A stretch of 64,000 nucleotides of DNA from Marisediminicola sp040546025 (lineage in GTDB: Bacteria; Actinomycetota; Actinomycetes; Actinomycetales; Microbacteriaceae). The first letter of the stretch is position 1, and each line of letters opens with the position of its first letter. The DNA lies in contig NZ_JBEPNA010000002.1 of the NCBI RefSeq assembly GCF_040546025.1, positions 231,377-295,376 of the forward strand, in the 5' to 3' direction. A program made the position numbers and the translations under genes. This document shows positions 43,716 to 52,027 of this stretch, piece after piece. Below the pieces are notes generated by a model, which had not been told where the DNA came from, searched no databases, and worked only from the letters and a program-made list of their open reading frames with translations.

Positions 43716-44579
43716 ATGCCTCGGGATTCACACGGTCACCTCGTCCCCGGGGTCATTTCCCCGCTTCGCAGCGTGCCGAAGCACATTCGGCGGCCAGAGT
43801 ACGTCGGCAAGAGCGAACCGTCGCCGTTCACCGGCTCCGATGTCTACCCGCCGGAAACGATCGAGCTCATCCGCGAGTCCGGCAGAATCGCGGCGCAGGC
43901 GGTCGCCCTCGTGGGCGAGAATATCCGCCCGGGCGTCACCACGGAGGAACTCGACCAGATCGCACACGACTTCATGGTCGCCCACGACGCCTACCCCTCG
44001 ACGCTCGGCTACCGCGGGTTTCCGAAGTCGCTGTGCAGCTCTGTCAACGAGGTCATCTGCCACGGGATTCCCGACGACACAGTGCTCGAGAGCGGTGACA
44101 TCGTCAACATCGACATCACCGCCTACAAAAACCAGGTGCACGGTGACAGCAACCGCACCTTCCTCGTCGGCGATGTGCGCCAGGAGGTCGTTGACCTCGT
44201 CGATCGCACTGAGGAGGCCCTGCGCCGCGGCATCAAGTCGATCGCCCCAGGCCGGCAGGTGAACGTGATCGGCCGCGCGATCGAGTCCTACGCGAAGCGC
44301 TTCGGTTACGGCGTGGTGCGCGACTTCACCGGACACGGCGTCGGCGGGGCCTTCCACTCCGGGCTCATCATTCCTCACTACGACACCGACCGGTTCACCG
44401 AGGTCTGTGAGGTGGGCATGGTGTTCACGATCGAACCCATGCTCACCCTCGGCACGGCCAACTGGGACCAGTGGGACGATGGCTGGACCATCACGACCAA
44501 GGACAAGAGCATCACGGCGCAGTTCGAGCACACCCTCGTCGTCACCGAGCGCGGCGCCGAGATCCTCACTCTCCCGTAG
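43716..44579 (+). CDS. map: Methionine aminopeptidase type I, 287 aa
   Basis: Removes the initiator Met from new proteins. Metal ligands are visible in VNIDITAYKNQVHGDSNRTF (two Asp), GHGVGGAFHSG (His), VFTIEPML (Glu) and QFEHTLVV (Glu). A long N-terminal extension (about 45 residues; HIRRPEYVGK) is typical of actinobacterial MetAP1c. The ATG at 43716-43718 is chosen because TACAAT (43703-43708) lies 7 nt before it; an upstream in-frame ATG lacks support. Confidence 0.95.
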   Translation: MPRDSHGHLVPGVISPLRSVPKHIRRPEYVGKSEPSPFTGSDVYPPETIELIRESGRIAAQAVALVGENIRPGVTTEELDQIAHDFMVAHDAYPSTLGYRGFPKSLCSSVNEVICHGIPDDTVLESGDIVNIDITAYKNQVHGDSNRTFLVGDVRQEVVDLVDRTEEALRRGIKSIAPGRQVNVIGRAIESYAKRFGYGVVRDFTGHGVGGAFHSGLIIPHYDTDRFTEVCEVGMVFTIEPMLTLGTANWDQWDDGWTITTKDKSITAQFEHTLVVTERGAEILTLP

Positions 44580-44611
44580 CCAGGGGGAAGTCGTGGTCGG
44601 AGCGGTGATCC

Positions 44612-44944
44612 CTACGGGCGCCTGACAGCCGTGAGCAGCACCACGGCATCCTCGACGGCCTCGAGAGAATGCGGCGCGTTCGGCACGACCAGCAGGTCGC
44701 CGATCCAGCCGGCCCACGATTCCTCGCCCGAGGTGAGCAGCACCCGCCCGAGAAGCACCTGCACGGTGGCCTCGCCCGGGTTGTCATGCTCGGCGAGGGA
44801 CTGGCCGGCACAGAGGGCGATGACACTCTGGCGAAGCAGGTGGTCGGAGCCGCCGTGCACCGATTTGGTGCTCCGCCCATTCGATGCGCTTTGTGCGTGT
44901 TCGAGCTCCGCGTGGGCGAGGGCGGTGAGGGAGACCTTGTTCAT
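44612..44944 (-). CDS. Cupin-domain protein, 110 aa
   Basis: Small single-domain cupin. IALCAGQSLAEHDNPGEATVQVLLGRV is the first cupin motif (His, Glu) and DLLVVPNAPHSLEAVEDAVVLL the second (His). No partner or substrate can be read. ATG at 44942-44944 with GGAAGGA upstream. Convergent with map and divergent from ppgK. Confidence 0.88.
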   Translation of the reverse strand: MNKVSLTALAHAELEHAQSASNGRSTKSVHGGSDHLLRQSVIALCAGQSLAEHDNPGEATVQVLLGRVLLTSGEESWAGWIGDLLVVPNAPHSLEAVEDAVVLLTAVRRP

Positions 44945-45031
44945 CGACAGTCCTTCCAGGCTTCGCGCCCAACCTAGGCGCAGCGGGCGGGCGGGGCGAG
45001 GGAAAACCGCCGGAAGAACTAGATTGGCCTC

Positions 45032-45781
45032 ATGACGACTAAAGCTGTGGGGATCGACATCGGCGGCACGGGCATCAAAGGGGCGCTCGTCGACGTCGAC
45101 TCTGGCGAGCTCCTCACGAGCCGCAGCAAGCTGCCGACACCGGCTGGCGGCTCGCCGTCCGCCATCGTCGAGACGGTAATCGAACTCATCGCCAAGATGG
45201 GCGGCGTCGATAAGAAGACACCCGTCGGCGTCTGCTTTCCCGCCGCGATCGTCGGCGGGGTGACAATGTCGGCCGCGAACGTCTCGGACGAGTGGATCGG
45301 GCTCCAGGCTGAAAAGCTGTTCGAGAAGGCGCTGGGGCGCGAGATCCACTTCATCAACGACGCGGATGCCGCCGGAGTGGCCGAGCAGCGGTTCGGCGCG
45401 GCGCGCAAGGTCAAGGGTCTCGCGATCATGACGACCCTCGGCACGGGAATCGGAACGGCTCTCATCCATCGCGGACGCCTCATTCCCAACGCCGAACTCG
45501 GCCACCTCGAGATCGATGGCGTCGACTGGGAGACCCTGGCGGCGTTCTCCTCGAAGGAGCGCGAGAACCTGAGCTGGGCGGAGTGGGCGGGCCGGCTCCA
45601 GCGCTACTACGAGCGCCTCGAGGCCTACCTCTATCCGGAGCTGTTCGTCGTCGGCGGCGGGGTGTCCAAGCACGCCTCCGAGTACCTGCCGCTGCTGAAC
45701 CTGCGCACCCCGATCGTCGCGGCCGAGTTGCGCAACAACGCGGGCATCATGGGTGCCGCCGCGCTCGCATCCGGAGAGTGA
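45032..45781 (+). CDS. ppgK: Polyphosphate/ATP glucokinase, 249 aa
   Basis: ROK-family kinase that phosphorylates glucose with polyphosphate or ATP; typical of actinobacteria. GIDIGGTGIKGALVD (phosphate 1), HFINDADAAGVAE (catalytic Asp), TTLGTGIGTALIHRG (phosphate 2), NAELGHLEIDG. TAGATT (45020-45025) lies 6 nt before the ATG (leaderless). Confidence 0.93.
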   Translation: MTTKAVGIDIGGTGIKGALVDVDSGELLTSRSKLPTPAGGSPSAIVETVIELIAKMGGVDKKTPVGVCFPAAIVGGVTMSAANVSDEWIGLQAEKLFEKALGREIHFINDADAAGVAEQRFGAARKVKGLAIMTTLGTGIGTALIHRGRLIPNAELGHLEIDGVDWETLAAFSSKERENLSWAEWAGRLQRYYERLEAYLYPELFVVGGGVSKHASEYLPLLNLRTPIVAAELRNNAGIMGAAALASGE

Positions 45782-45821
45782 CCACCCGCCGTCACGGCGC
45801 CGGCGTGGGCGGCCACACCGC

Positions 45822-47063
45822 CTAGATCTTCGCGGTCGGTCCTTGGCCGATGGCCCAGACGCGTGGCGGCAGCTGGCCGTTCACGGAGTGGTCGCCGACG
45901 ATGCGCGCCTTGAACACCCACGGGTTGTGGTTCGCCGCGGTGCGGGCGTTGCGCCAGTGCCGGTCGAGGTTCTTCGCCTGGCTCACCCCGCTTGCCGACA
46001 GGGCGTTGAAGATGTTCGAGGTCGCCCTCGTGGCCAGATCGCTGAGAACGACCTGCGCCTGCGCGGTCTCGAGCTCGGCGACGTCGTTGCGGCGCTCCTC
46101 CTCGACAACGTCGCCCAGGAATGCGCCCTCGTAGGCATCCTGCAGCGCGCGAGCGGCGAACTCCACCGTCGCCCGCGCGGCGTAGGCCTGCGAGGACACC
46201 TCGCCGACGACCTGCAGGATCTGCGGGTCGGCAGCGAAGGAGTCGGCGTTGCCGTGGGAGAAGACGCGGGTGCGGCCTCGCACCTCGGTCGCGACGTCAC
46301 GCTCCGCGGCGGCGATGGTCCCGGCGAGGACGGCGAGCAGCACCGCTTGGTAGAACGCCGTCTGGTACTTGAACCTGGTGTCGAAGTCGAACACGTTCTG
46401 CTCCTCGACGACGGCATCGACGAAGGTGCTCGTGCCCGACCCGGTCGTCTGCTGGCCGAATCCGTCCCAGTCGTCGCGATGGGTGACACCGCTCTGGTGG
46501 GCGTTCACGACCGCGATGACCTTCACCTGGTTGTCGGTGCGCTGCGCGAAGGTGTCGATCCAGTCGGCGAAGATGCTGCCGGTCGAGTAATACTTGGTGC
46601 CGTTGATGCGGAACTCGCCCGCCGGTGCGCCGGCGACCGGCCCGACCTGCGTGCCGACGTCGCCGATCCTCACCGCCCCGACCTCGGTCCACGAGTTGCC
46701 GGCGATCTCCCCGGCGACGAACCGCGCGAGCCAGACATCGCGCTGCGCCGGTGCAACGAGGCGGTCCTCGACGAAGGCGAAGTGGCCGCGGAGCGCCTGC
46801 GGGATATTCGAGTCCGCGGCGGCGAGTTCGGTGAGCAGCCGGAAGAGCTGCGGCAAGGATGCGCCGGCTCCCCCGTCGGCGACCGGCACGCGCACGGCCC
46901 CGAATCCGGCAGCCGTGAGTTCGGCAATCTCCGCGTACGGCAGCTGGTGGTCGCGTTCCCGATCGGAGGCACCGGCGGCGATGCGTTCGAAGATCGGCCG
47001 GAAGCGCGCGGCGATTCTCTCGTAGTCGGTGGCGGTCGTGAGGTCGGTGCTGGATGCTGACAT
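45822..47063 (-). CDS. Acyl-CoA-dehydrogenase-fold flavin monooxygenase (DszC/SfnB-like), 413 aa
   Basis: Acyl-CoA dehydrogenase fold but closer in pattern to FMNH2-dependent DszC/SfnB proteins used to gain sulfur from organosulfur compounds: VPVADGGAGASLPQLFRLLTELAAADSNI, NGTKYYSTGSIFADWI, DWDGFGQQTTGSGTSTF, and the C-terminal LDRHWRNARTAANHNP. The acyl-CoA dehydrogenase catalytic Glu is not evident. No flavin reductase or transporter gene is next to it. GGAAGG lies 7 nt before the ATG. The 168-nt gap upstream holds no gene; a TTGAC-like stretch is seen but no clear operator. Confidence 0.8.
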   Translation of the reverse strand: MSASSTDLTTATDYERIAARFRPIFERIAAGASDRERDHQLPYAEIAELTAAGFGAVRVPVADGGAGASLPQLFRLLTELAAADSNIPQALRGHFAFVEDRLVAPAQRDVWLARFVAGEIAGNSWTEVGAVRIGDVGTQVGPVAGAPAGEFRINGTKYYSTGSIFADWIDTFAQRTDNQVKVIAVVNAHQSGVTHRDDWDGFGQQTTGSGTSTFVDAVVEEQNVFDFDTRFKYQTAFYQAVLLAVLAGTIAAAERDVATEVRGRTRVFSHGNADSFAADPQILQVVGEVSSQAYAARATVEFAARALQDAYEGAFLGDVVEEERRNDVAELETAQAQVVLSDLATRATSNIFNALSASGVSQAKNLDRHWRNARTAANHNPWVFKARIVGDHSVNGQLPPRVWAIGQGPTAKI

Positions 47064-47231
47064 GGTGTTGCCTTCCGTCTGGGCCGCGATGGCTGCTCAG
47101 GCCACGATGGCCGCCCCGCCGCGACGGCACAACAAAGTTGACTCCCTGTGACGTCCGGTTGCGGCGGATGACTTCGATGGTGCGGCGCTCGGCCCCAGCG
47201 GGTAGCATCCGGTTTTTCGAGAGAGCCTCGG

Positions 47232-47744
47232 CTACGGCATCCGGGTGAACGGGGCGCGGCGCAGGTAGGCGTCGAGCGGCACCCCGTCGCGCACCGCGAT
47301 GAGGAATTCGGTGCGCGAGTAGCCCGATCCCTGCGAGCGGGCGCCATTCCAGGGCTGGTAGCGCGGGGCCGGCCAGATCTCGACGGCGAACTGGGCCCAG
47401 GCGTCGTCGTAGAGCTCGTTCTGGGGCCGCCTGCTTCTCGCGGCTCTCGCCACGGCCACACAGGCGACGACACTGAGCCAGAGCAGCACGTCGACGAGGA
47501 CGAACGCCGCGGTGGCGGCGAACCCGGGGCTGGACGCCGGCTCGAGCAGGAACCGCAGGCAGACCAGAGCGACGGCGCCCGCGAGAGCGGCGAGGCCGAC
47601 GCCGATTGACTTCGGCAGAAGCTCCAGCCGGGAGTCGGTCGTGACCGCCATCGACCTGCTCACCTCGAGCGGATCGATCCCCGTGCGCGACTCGACGCGC
47701 TGCGCTGCCTCGAGGAGCCGGAGGCGATTGTCGTGGGCGAGCAT
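47232..47744 (-). CDS. Hypothetical two-TM protein, 170 aa
   Basis: No family recognised. Basic N-terminus (HDNRLRLLEAAQRVESRTGIDP), two hydrophobic segments (about 45-66 and 74-97), then a soluble tail with ELYDDAWAQFAVEIWPAPRYQPWNGARS and SGYSRTEFLIAVRDGVPLD. TAATCT (47751-47756) lies 6 nt before the ATG on its strand, right against the 3' end of rnpB, so the gene is probably leaderless. Confidence 0.75.
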   Translation of the reverse strand: MLAHDNRLRLLEAAQRVESRTGIDPLEVSRSMAVTTDSRLELLPKSIGVGLAALAGAVALVCLRFLLEPASSPGFAATAAFVLVDVLLWLSVVACVAVARAARSRRPQNELYDDAWAQFAVEIWPAPRYQPWNGARSQGSGYSRTEFLIAVRDGVPLDAYLRRAPFTRMP

Positions 47745-47757
47745 GTAGTGAGATTAT

Positions 47758-48155
47758 GCGAATGGGCCGGCTGGTACGCCGGGTTCTGTCCCCGTTCCCA
47801 GCCTCGCGGCCGGTCGCGGGTGACGGCCATCTATCTCGGGACTACGTTGCCGCAGCCCTCCAGCGGTCTACCCGGGAACTTGGCGGGCAGCCTCGAGCGT
47901 TCCCTGTCTGACCTTGCTCCGGGCGAGGTTTACCTAGCCGATCGGTCACCCGAATCGCTGGTGGTCTCTTACACCACCGTTTCACCCTTACCCGGGGCGG
48001 ACCCCGGGCGGTTTACTTTCTGTTGCACTGTCTCGCGGATTGCTCCGGGTGGGTGTTACCCACCGCCCTGCCCTGTGGAGCCCGGACGTTCCTCGGCATC
48101 TGTGGCGTTCCTTGCGGAGCCGCAGATGACGCGACCGTCTTGCCGACCCATTCGC
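47758..48155 (-). ncRNA. rnpB: RNase P RNA (bacterial class A), about 398 nt
   Basis: Catalytic RNA of RNase P, which trims tRNA 5' ends. On the minus strand the conserved cores are present: GAGGAACGTCCGGGCTCCAC, GGCAGGGCGGTGGGTAAC, ACAGTGCAACAGAAA and the 3' ACAGAACCCGGC. The ends pair as helix P1: 14 nt at 48142-48155 with 14 nt at 47758-47771, fully pairable with one G-U, which sets the boundaries. Its promoter lies directly upstream. Confidence 0.96.
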
Positions 48156-48162
48156 GTGCTCA

Positions 48163-48168
48163 ATCCTA
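48163..48168 (-). promoter_or_regulatory. rnpB -10 element
   Basis: TAGGAT on the minus strand ends 7 nt before the first base of the rnpB P1 helix, so start site and -10 spacing agree. No clear -35 is visible; it would fall near the 3' end of the coiled-coil gene upstream. Confidence 0.75.
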
Positions 48169-48182
48169 ACCGGGGACCGGCC

Positions 48183-48950
48183 CTACGGCGAGTCGGAGCC
48201 CGCACCACCGTGCAGGCCGGACTCGCCCGTACGCACGAGGACAGCCTGGCTGTCCGGGCACATCAGCACGTCGTCGGGTGCCGCAGAGCGAATGATGGCC
48301 ATCTCGTTCTCAAGGAGTTTGACGCCGCTCGCGCTCGAAACACCGCCGCGCAGGTGTGAGGCTCCGAGACCGTAACGCGCACGCTGGCGCTCATACAGCG
48401 CGAGCAGCTCGCGCGAGACAGCGCCCGCGATGGCCTGCCGGTTCGCGGCGTTGACGGCGCGCTCCTCGTCAATCGTCGTGAGAGCGGCGTCGCGGGCCTC
48501 CGCTGTCGCCGTCATCGCCTCGAGGGCCTGCGCGTGTTCGGCCGCGGTCACCCGCACCCCGTTTTCGAGCGTCTCGAGCTTCTCCATGACGACGAGCTCG
48601 ATATCCTCGAGCTCGTCGTGCCGGCGGCGCAGGCCGGCGAGCTCGTGCTCGAGTCCCGCGACATCCTTCACCGACGACGACGCCTGCAGCCGGGCCTCGT
48701 CCCGCGCGATGCGCGCCTCGATCACGGCGACGTCGGACTCGACCCGTTTCAGCTCGGTACGCGCATCCTCGACCGTGCCGGTCTCTCTCGTCCGCTGTAC
48801 CCGCAGCCTCTCCGCCTCGGCAGCGAGGCTCACGAGCTGCGCAACCTCCGGCAGATTCTTCGCGCGGTGGTCGAGCTGCTGCAGCTTCGTGTCGAGCGCC
48901 TGCAGATCGAGAAGTCGTGCTTGTTCTTCGGGGCTGGCTTTCAGCGCCAT
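48183..48950 (-). CDS. Coiled-coil protein of the CT398/C4-zinc-ribbon family, zinc ribbon degenerate, 255 aa
   Basis: Residues 1-185 form a long antiparallel coiled coil (LLDLQALDTKLQQLDHRAKN, SSSVKDVAGLEHELAGLRRRHDELED) typical of this family. The C-terminal part normally has four Cys; here the first pair's region reads LRGGVSSASGVKL and only one Cys (VLMCPDSQAVLVR) remains, so zinc binding is probably lost. Function unknown; the family lies beside Nif3 and rnpB in actinobacteria, as here. ATG at 48948-48950, 46 nt after the Nif3 stop. Confidence 0.88.
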   Translation of the reverse strand: MALKASPEEQARLLDLQALDTKLQQLDHRAKNLPEVAQLVSLAAEAERLRVQRTRETGTVEDARTELKRVESDVAVIEARIARDEARLQASSSVKDVAGLEHELAGLRRRHDELEDIELVVMEKLETLENGVRVTAAEHAQALEAMTATAEARDAALTTIDEERAVNAANRQAIAGAVSRELLALYERQRARYGLGASHLRGGVSSASGVKLLENEMAIIRSAAPDDVLMCPDSQAVLVRTGESGLHGGAGSDSP

Positions 48951-48996
48951 GATGCCTCATTCGGTAGTCGAGGGGAAGGTTGGTCAGAGGTAGCAG

Positions 48997-49821
48997 TCAC
49001 TGCACGACGACGAAATCCCACGGGTCGGTGCGCAGTTCGCTCACGGTCACGGTGACGCCCGGCAGGGCGGCGCGCAGCTCGCTCGCCGCGACGTCGAGCC
49101 AGAGCCATTCGCTGGCCCAGTGGGCGACATCGATGAGGGCTGGGCCCCCACTGTGCCGGGCACTCTCGCGCGACTCCGAGGCGGGATGGTGGCGCAGGTC
49201 GGAGGTGATGTACACGTCGGCGCCGAGCACCGCGGGTTCGCTGAGCAGCGAGTCTCCGGCGCCGCCGCACAGCGCGACCGTTCTGACGTCGGCGTCGTAG
49301 TCGCCTGCGACGCGGATGCCGGATGCCGTTGCGGGCAGGATCTCACCGACGACTCGGGCGAGCCGGCCGAGGGTCGTTGGGTGCGCGAGTTCGCCGACGC
49401 GTCCGATGCCGCGGTCGCCGTTGGTGGCGGTGCCGGTGGCGATTGGCCGGATGCCGGTGAGTCCGAGCCGCTCGGCGAAGACTGCGGACGTTCCGGTCTC
49501 CACGACATCGGCGTTGGTGTGGGCGGAGAGCAGCCCGCAATTCGCGCGGATGAGGCGCGCGATGAGGGCGCCCTTGTAGCGGTCCTCGGCGACCGAGGTG
49601 ACGCCGCGCAGCAGCAACGGGTGGTGCACGAGCATGAGCCCCGCGCCGAGCGCGATGGCCTCGTCGACGGATTCGGCGACGGCGTCGACTGCGAGGTGAA
49701 TGCGCGTCACCAGGGCCGCTGGATCGCCCGTCACCAGCCCGGGGGCGTCCCAGCCCGATGCCCCCGACAGCGGCCACAGTGCTTCGACGACGGACCCTAC
49801 TTCGGCGATGGTTGCTGTCAC
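48997..49821 (-). CDS. Nif3-like dinuclear metal centre protein, 274 aa
   Basis: Nif3/DUF34 family; members have been linked to GTP cyclohydrolase I-like or metal-chaperone roles without a settled function. Metal ligands are seen in GLMLVHHPLLLRG (His-His), LSAHTNADVV (His, Asp) and IDVAHWASEWLWLD (His, Glu), with a regulatory insert in between. GTG start at 49819-49821 overlaps the EamA stop as GTGA, so it is coupled to the transporter. Confidence 0.92.
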   Translation of the reverse strand: MTATIAEVGSVVEALWPLSGASGWDAPGLVTGDPAALVTRIHLAVDAVAESVDEAIALGAGLMLVHHPLLLRGVTSVAEDRYKGALIARLIRANCGLLSAHTNADVVETGTSAVFAERLGLTGIRPIATGTATNGDRGIGRVGELAHPTTLGRLARVVGEILPATASGIRVAGDYDADVRTVALCGGAGDSLLSEPAVLGADVYITSDLRHHPASESRESARHSGGPALIDVAHWASEWLWLDVAASELRAALPGVTVTVSELRTDPWDFVVVQ

Positions 49822-50762
49822 GTCTGCCAGTCTACCGACGTGGCACTCGGGCCGGTCCGGGTGCCAGTCCCCCGGTTCGCCGTAGCGATGATCGCCACGC
49901 CGGCCAGGATCAGGGCGATGCCGGACCAGCCGAGCGAGGTGAGCCGCTCCCCCACGACGGCCACCGCGAGAACGGTCGCGACGACCGGTTCGAGCAGCGT
50001 GATGGTGGTCGCGGTGCTGCTGCGCAGCACCCGGAGGGCGGCACCGAAGAACAGGTAGGCGACGAACATCGGACCCAGGGCCAGGTAGGCGGTGATCGCG
50101 ATGGTTCCGCCCGATTGCAGCAGCGGGGCGCCGGTCGCCAGCAGCACCGGCGTGAGCAGCACCGCCCCAAGGCCGAACATTGCCCCCATGATGGAGCGCC
50201 CGCGGTGGCCGGTCGCGATCGCGCGCGACGAGGCGTAGGTGTACTGCGCGTAGGCGGCCCCCGCGAGCAGGCCGAGCAGCACGCCCAGGGTCAGGTCGCC
50301 ACGCCCGGCATCCGCATCATCCGCCCCGAAAGGGAGAATCACGATGCCCGCGAGGGCGACGGCGGTCGCGGCGCCCCACCGTCGGGTCGGGCGTCGGCGC
50401 TCGATCGCCCACTCGAGGATCGCGGCGAAGAGCGGCCCGGACCCCAGCGCGACCACGTTGCCGATCGCGACGCCGGCCAGATCCATGGCCGAGTAGAAGG
50501 CGAGCGGGTAGACGACCACACCGACCGCACCGAGCGCGATCCAGCCACGTGCGCTCGGATCGCGGAGGGCGCTAAGTGCGCCGCGCGCCGAGACGAGCAG
50601 CAGCAGCATGCCACCGGTCGCCATGGTGGCGGCCCCCGTCGCGAGTGGACTCACTCCATCGGGCAAGAAACTCGCGGCAGTGCCGGTCGTCCCCCAGAGC
50701 ACGGAAGCGATGACGAGCCCGATGGCGCCGGAGGTGGTGCCGAACGCCTCGGAGCGACGCAT
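49818..50762 (-). CDS. EamA/DMT-family transporter, 314 aa
   Basis: Drug/metabolite transporter with ten predicted helices in two EamA repeats: SGAIGLVIASVLWGTTGTAASF in the first, LGVLLGLLAGAAYAQYTYASSRA and LLEPVVATVLAVAVVGERL in the second. Substrate unknown. ATG at 50760-50762 chosen, 19 nt after the DUF3618 stop; the frame is open 183 nt further but runs through the DUF3618 gene. Confidence 0.88.
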   Translation of the reverse strand: MRRSEAFGTTSGAIGLVIASVLWGTTGTAASFLPDGVSPLATGAATMATGGMLLLLVSARGALSALRDPSARGWIALGAVGVVVYPLAFYSAMDLAGVAIGNVVALGSGPLFAAILEWAIERRRPTRRWGAATAVALAGIVILPFGADDADAGRGDLTLGVLLGLLAGAAYAQYTYASSRAIATGHRGRSIMGAMFGLGAVLLTPVLLATGAPLLQSGGTIAITAYLALGPMFVAYLFFGAALRVLRSSTATTITLLEPVVATVLAVAVVGERLTSLGWSGIALILAGVAIIATANRGTGTRTGPSATSVDWQT

Positions 50763-50781
50763 GCGGAAGGGGCTCTCCGCC

Positions 50782-51171
50782 CTAGTTGCCGCGGTGACGC
50801 GCGGCGAGCAGGATCGCGCTGACGCCCGCGACGAGTACGGACGCCGTGACAGCGATCGCGACGGGCTGCGCCTTGAGCTCCTCGGGCAGCTTTGCCGCGA
50901 CACGGTCGCGCAGGTCCCGTGCCCGGGCGGGCACGTCGAGGTCATAGCGCAGGGCTGCGACGGTCTCGACGAGGCGGGCCCTCGTCACATCCACGTCGTC
51001 CCTGATCTGCTCGGGGGTGCGGATGTCGCGGGGCTTCTTCGGCTCGGGCTCGGGGTCGATTCCCTTGACCTCGCGGGCCTTGGCCATCGCCTTGTGCTGC
51101 GACCGGTTCTTCATGATCGCCGAGATCAGGCCCCCGAGGCTCAGCTTGTCCGACTTCTTCTTTCGTGCCAT
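50782..51171 (-). CDS. DUF3618 family protein, 129 aa
   Basis: Basic N-terminus (ARKKKSDKLSLGGLISAIMKNRSQHK), then RTPEQIRDDVDVTRARLVETVAAL, the DUF3618 core, an amphipathic helix and one C-terminal membrane segment (VAIAVTASVLVAGVSAILLA). Function unknown. First gene of the DUF3618-EamA-Nif3-coiled coil-rnpB run on this strand. Confidence 0.88.
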   Translation of the reverse strand: MARKKKSDKLSLGGLISAIMKNRSQHKAMAKAREVKGIDPEPEPKKPRDIRTPEQIRDDVDVTRARLVETVAALRYDLDVPARARDLRDRVAAKLPEELKAQPVAIAVTASVLVAGVSAILLAARHRGN

Positions 51172-51221
51172 CCTGCACCGTCCTCACATGTCGTCAGCGT
51201 CTCGTGTCACGCCTCCCCAGA

Positions 51222-51920
51222 CTAAACGGGGTTGATCAGCTCGGCCCTGTCCTCGCCCCGGATCGGCGCAACCTCGTGCACCTCGAGTGCCTCGCCGACG
51301 GCCACGGACGCCTCGACCGCCGCGTCGACGAACGACTGGTCGGCCTCGATGGTCGGGTCGAGCCAGTCGTCCCACCAGTCCTGAGGCAGCGCGACGGGGG
51401 TGCGTTCGTGAATGTCGCGCAGGCCGCCGACCGCCTCGCGCGTGAGGATCGTGGTCGTCAGCACCCAGCGCGCCGGGTCGTCGTTCGCGAGGGAGGGATC
51501 CTTCCACCACGAGTAAAGTCCGGCGAGGGCGAGCATGCCCTCCGGCGCATGGATGTAGTACGGCGTCTTCACGTCGCCGACGGTCTTCCACTCGTAGTAG
51601 CCGCTCGCGGGGATGATCGCGCGCTTGGAGCGCACAGAGGCGGCGAAGAACGGCTTCTCTGCGGCGGTCTCCGACCGGGCGTTGAACGTGGGGAACTTGG
51701 TCGCGAGAGTCGGCGAGAACGACGGGGTGAGCGACCAGCGCGCCGCGGCGAGCCTGCGCACGGGAAGCTCGTCGCCCCTGACCGAGTCGATCACGACCGA
51801 CACGGCGTCAGTGGGGCGGATGTTCCAGGACGGGCCGGGCAGGTTGTCGCCCTCGATCTCGATCTCGAACAGTCCGAGCAGGTCACGGTGCTCCCCCGCG
51901 ACAACGAAACGACCACACAT
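51222..51920 (-). CDS. SRAP domain protein (YedK/HMCES-like), 232 aa
   Basis: Protects abasic sites in single-stranded DNA by forming a thiazolidine crosslink through Cys2. Seen: MCGRFVVAG with Cys directly after the start Met, PSWNIRPTDAVSVV (Asn), ASGYYEWK (Glu) and HERTPVALPQDW (His). This fixes the start at the ATG 51918-51920, because the Cys must become the N-terminal residue; upstream in-frame starts would mask it. Divergent from the endonuclease-fold gene. Confidence 0.93.
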   Translation of the reverse strand: MCGRFVVAGEHRDLLGLFEIEIEGDNLPGPSWNIRPTDAVSVVIDSVRGDELPVRRLAAARWSLTPSFSPTLATKFPTFNARSETAAEKPFFAASVRSKRAIIPASGYYEWKTVGDVKTPYYIHAPEGMLALAGLYSWWKDPSLANDDPARWVLTTTILTREAVGGLRDIHERTPVALPQDWWDDWLDPTIEADQSFVDAAVEASVAVGEALEVHEVAPIRGEDRAELINPV

Positions 51921-52027
51921 GCGACCCATCCTGCACCATCGCTGCCGCTCGCGGCGTGCGCCATGCGGTTGTTTCCCGCCCAGCGCCACCCCTAACGGCT
52001 GGCACGTGGCGAGCGTACGGTTCAAGG

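Noticed and set aside
47064..47231. Riboswitch before the DszC/SfnB-like gene
   Set aside because: No SAM, cobalamin or other riboswitch core could be recognised in the 168-nt gap, and no terminator or ribosome-site-masking stem is evident.
47758..48155. Plus-strand coding frame running from 47733 to 48359
   Set aside because: The stretch is rnpB on the opposite strand; conserved RNase P cores and the P1 helix leave no room for a gene.
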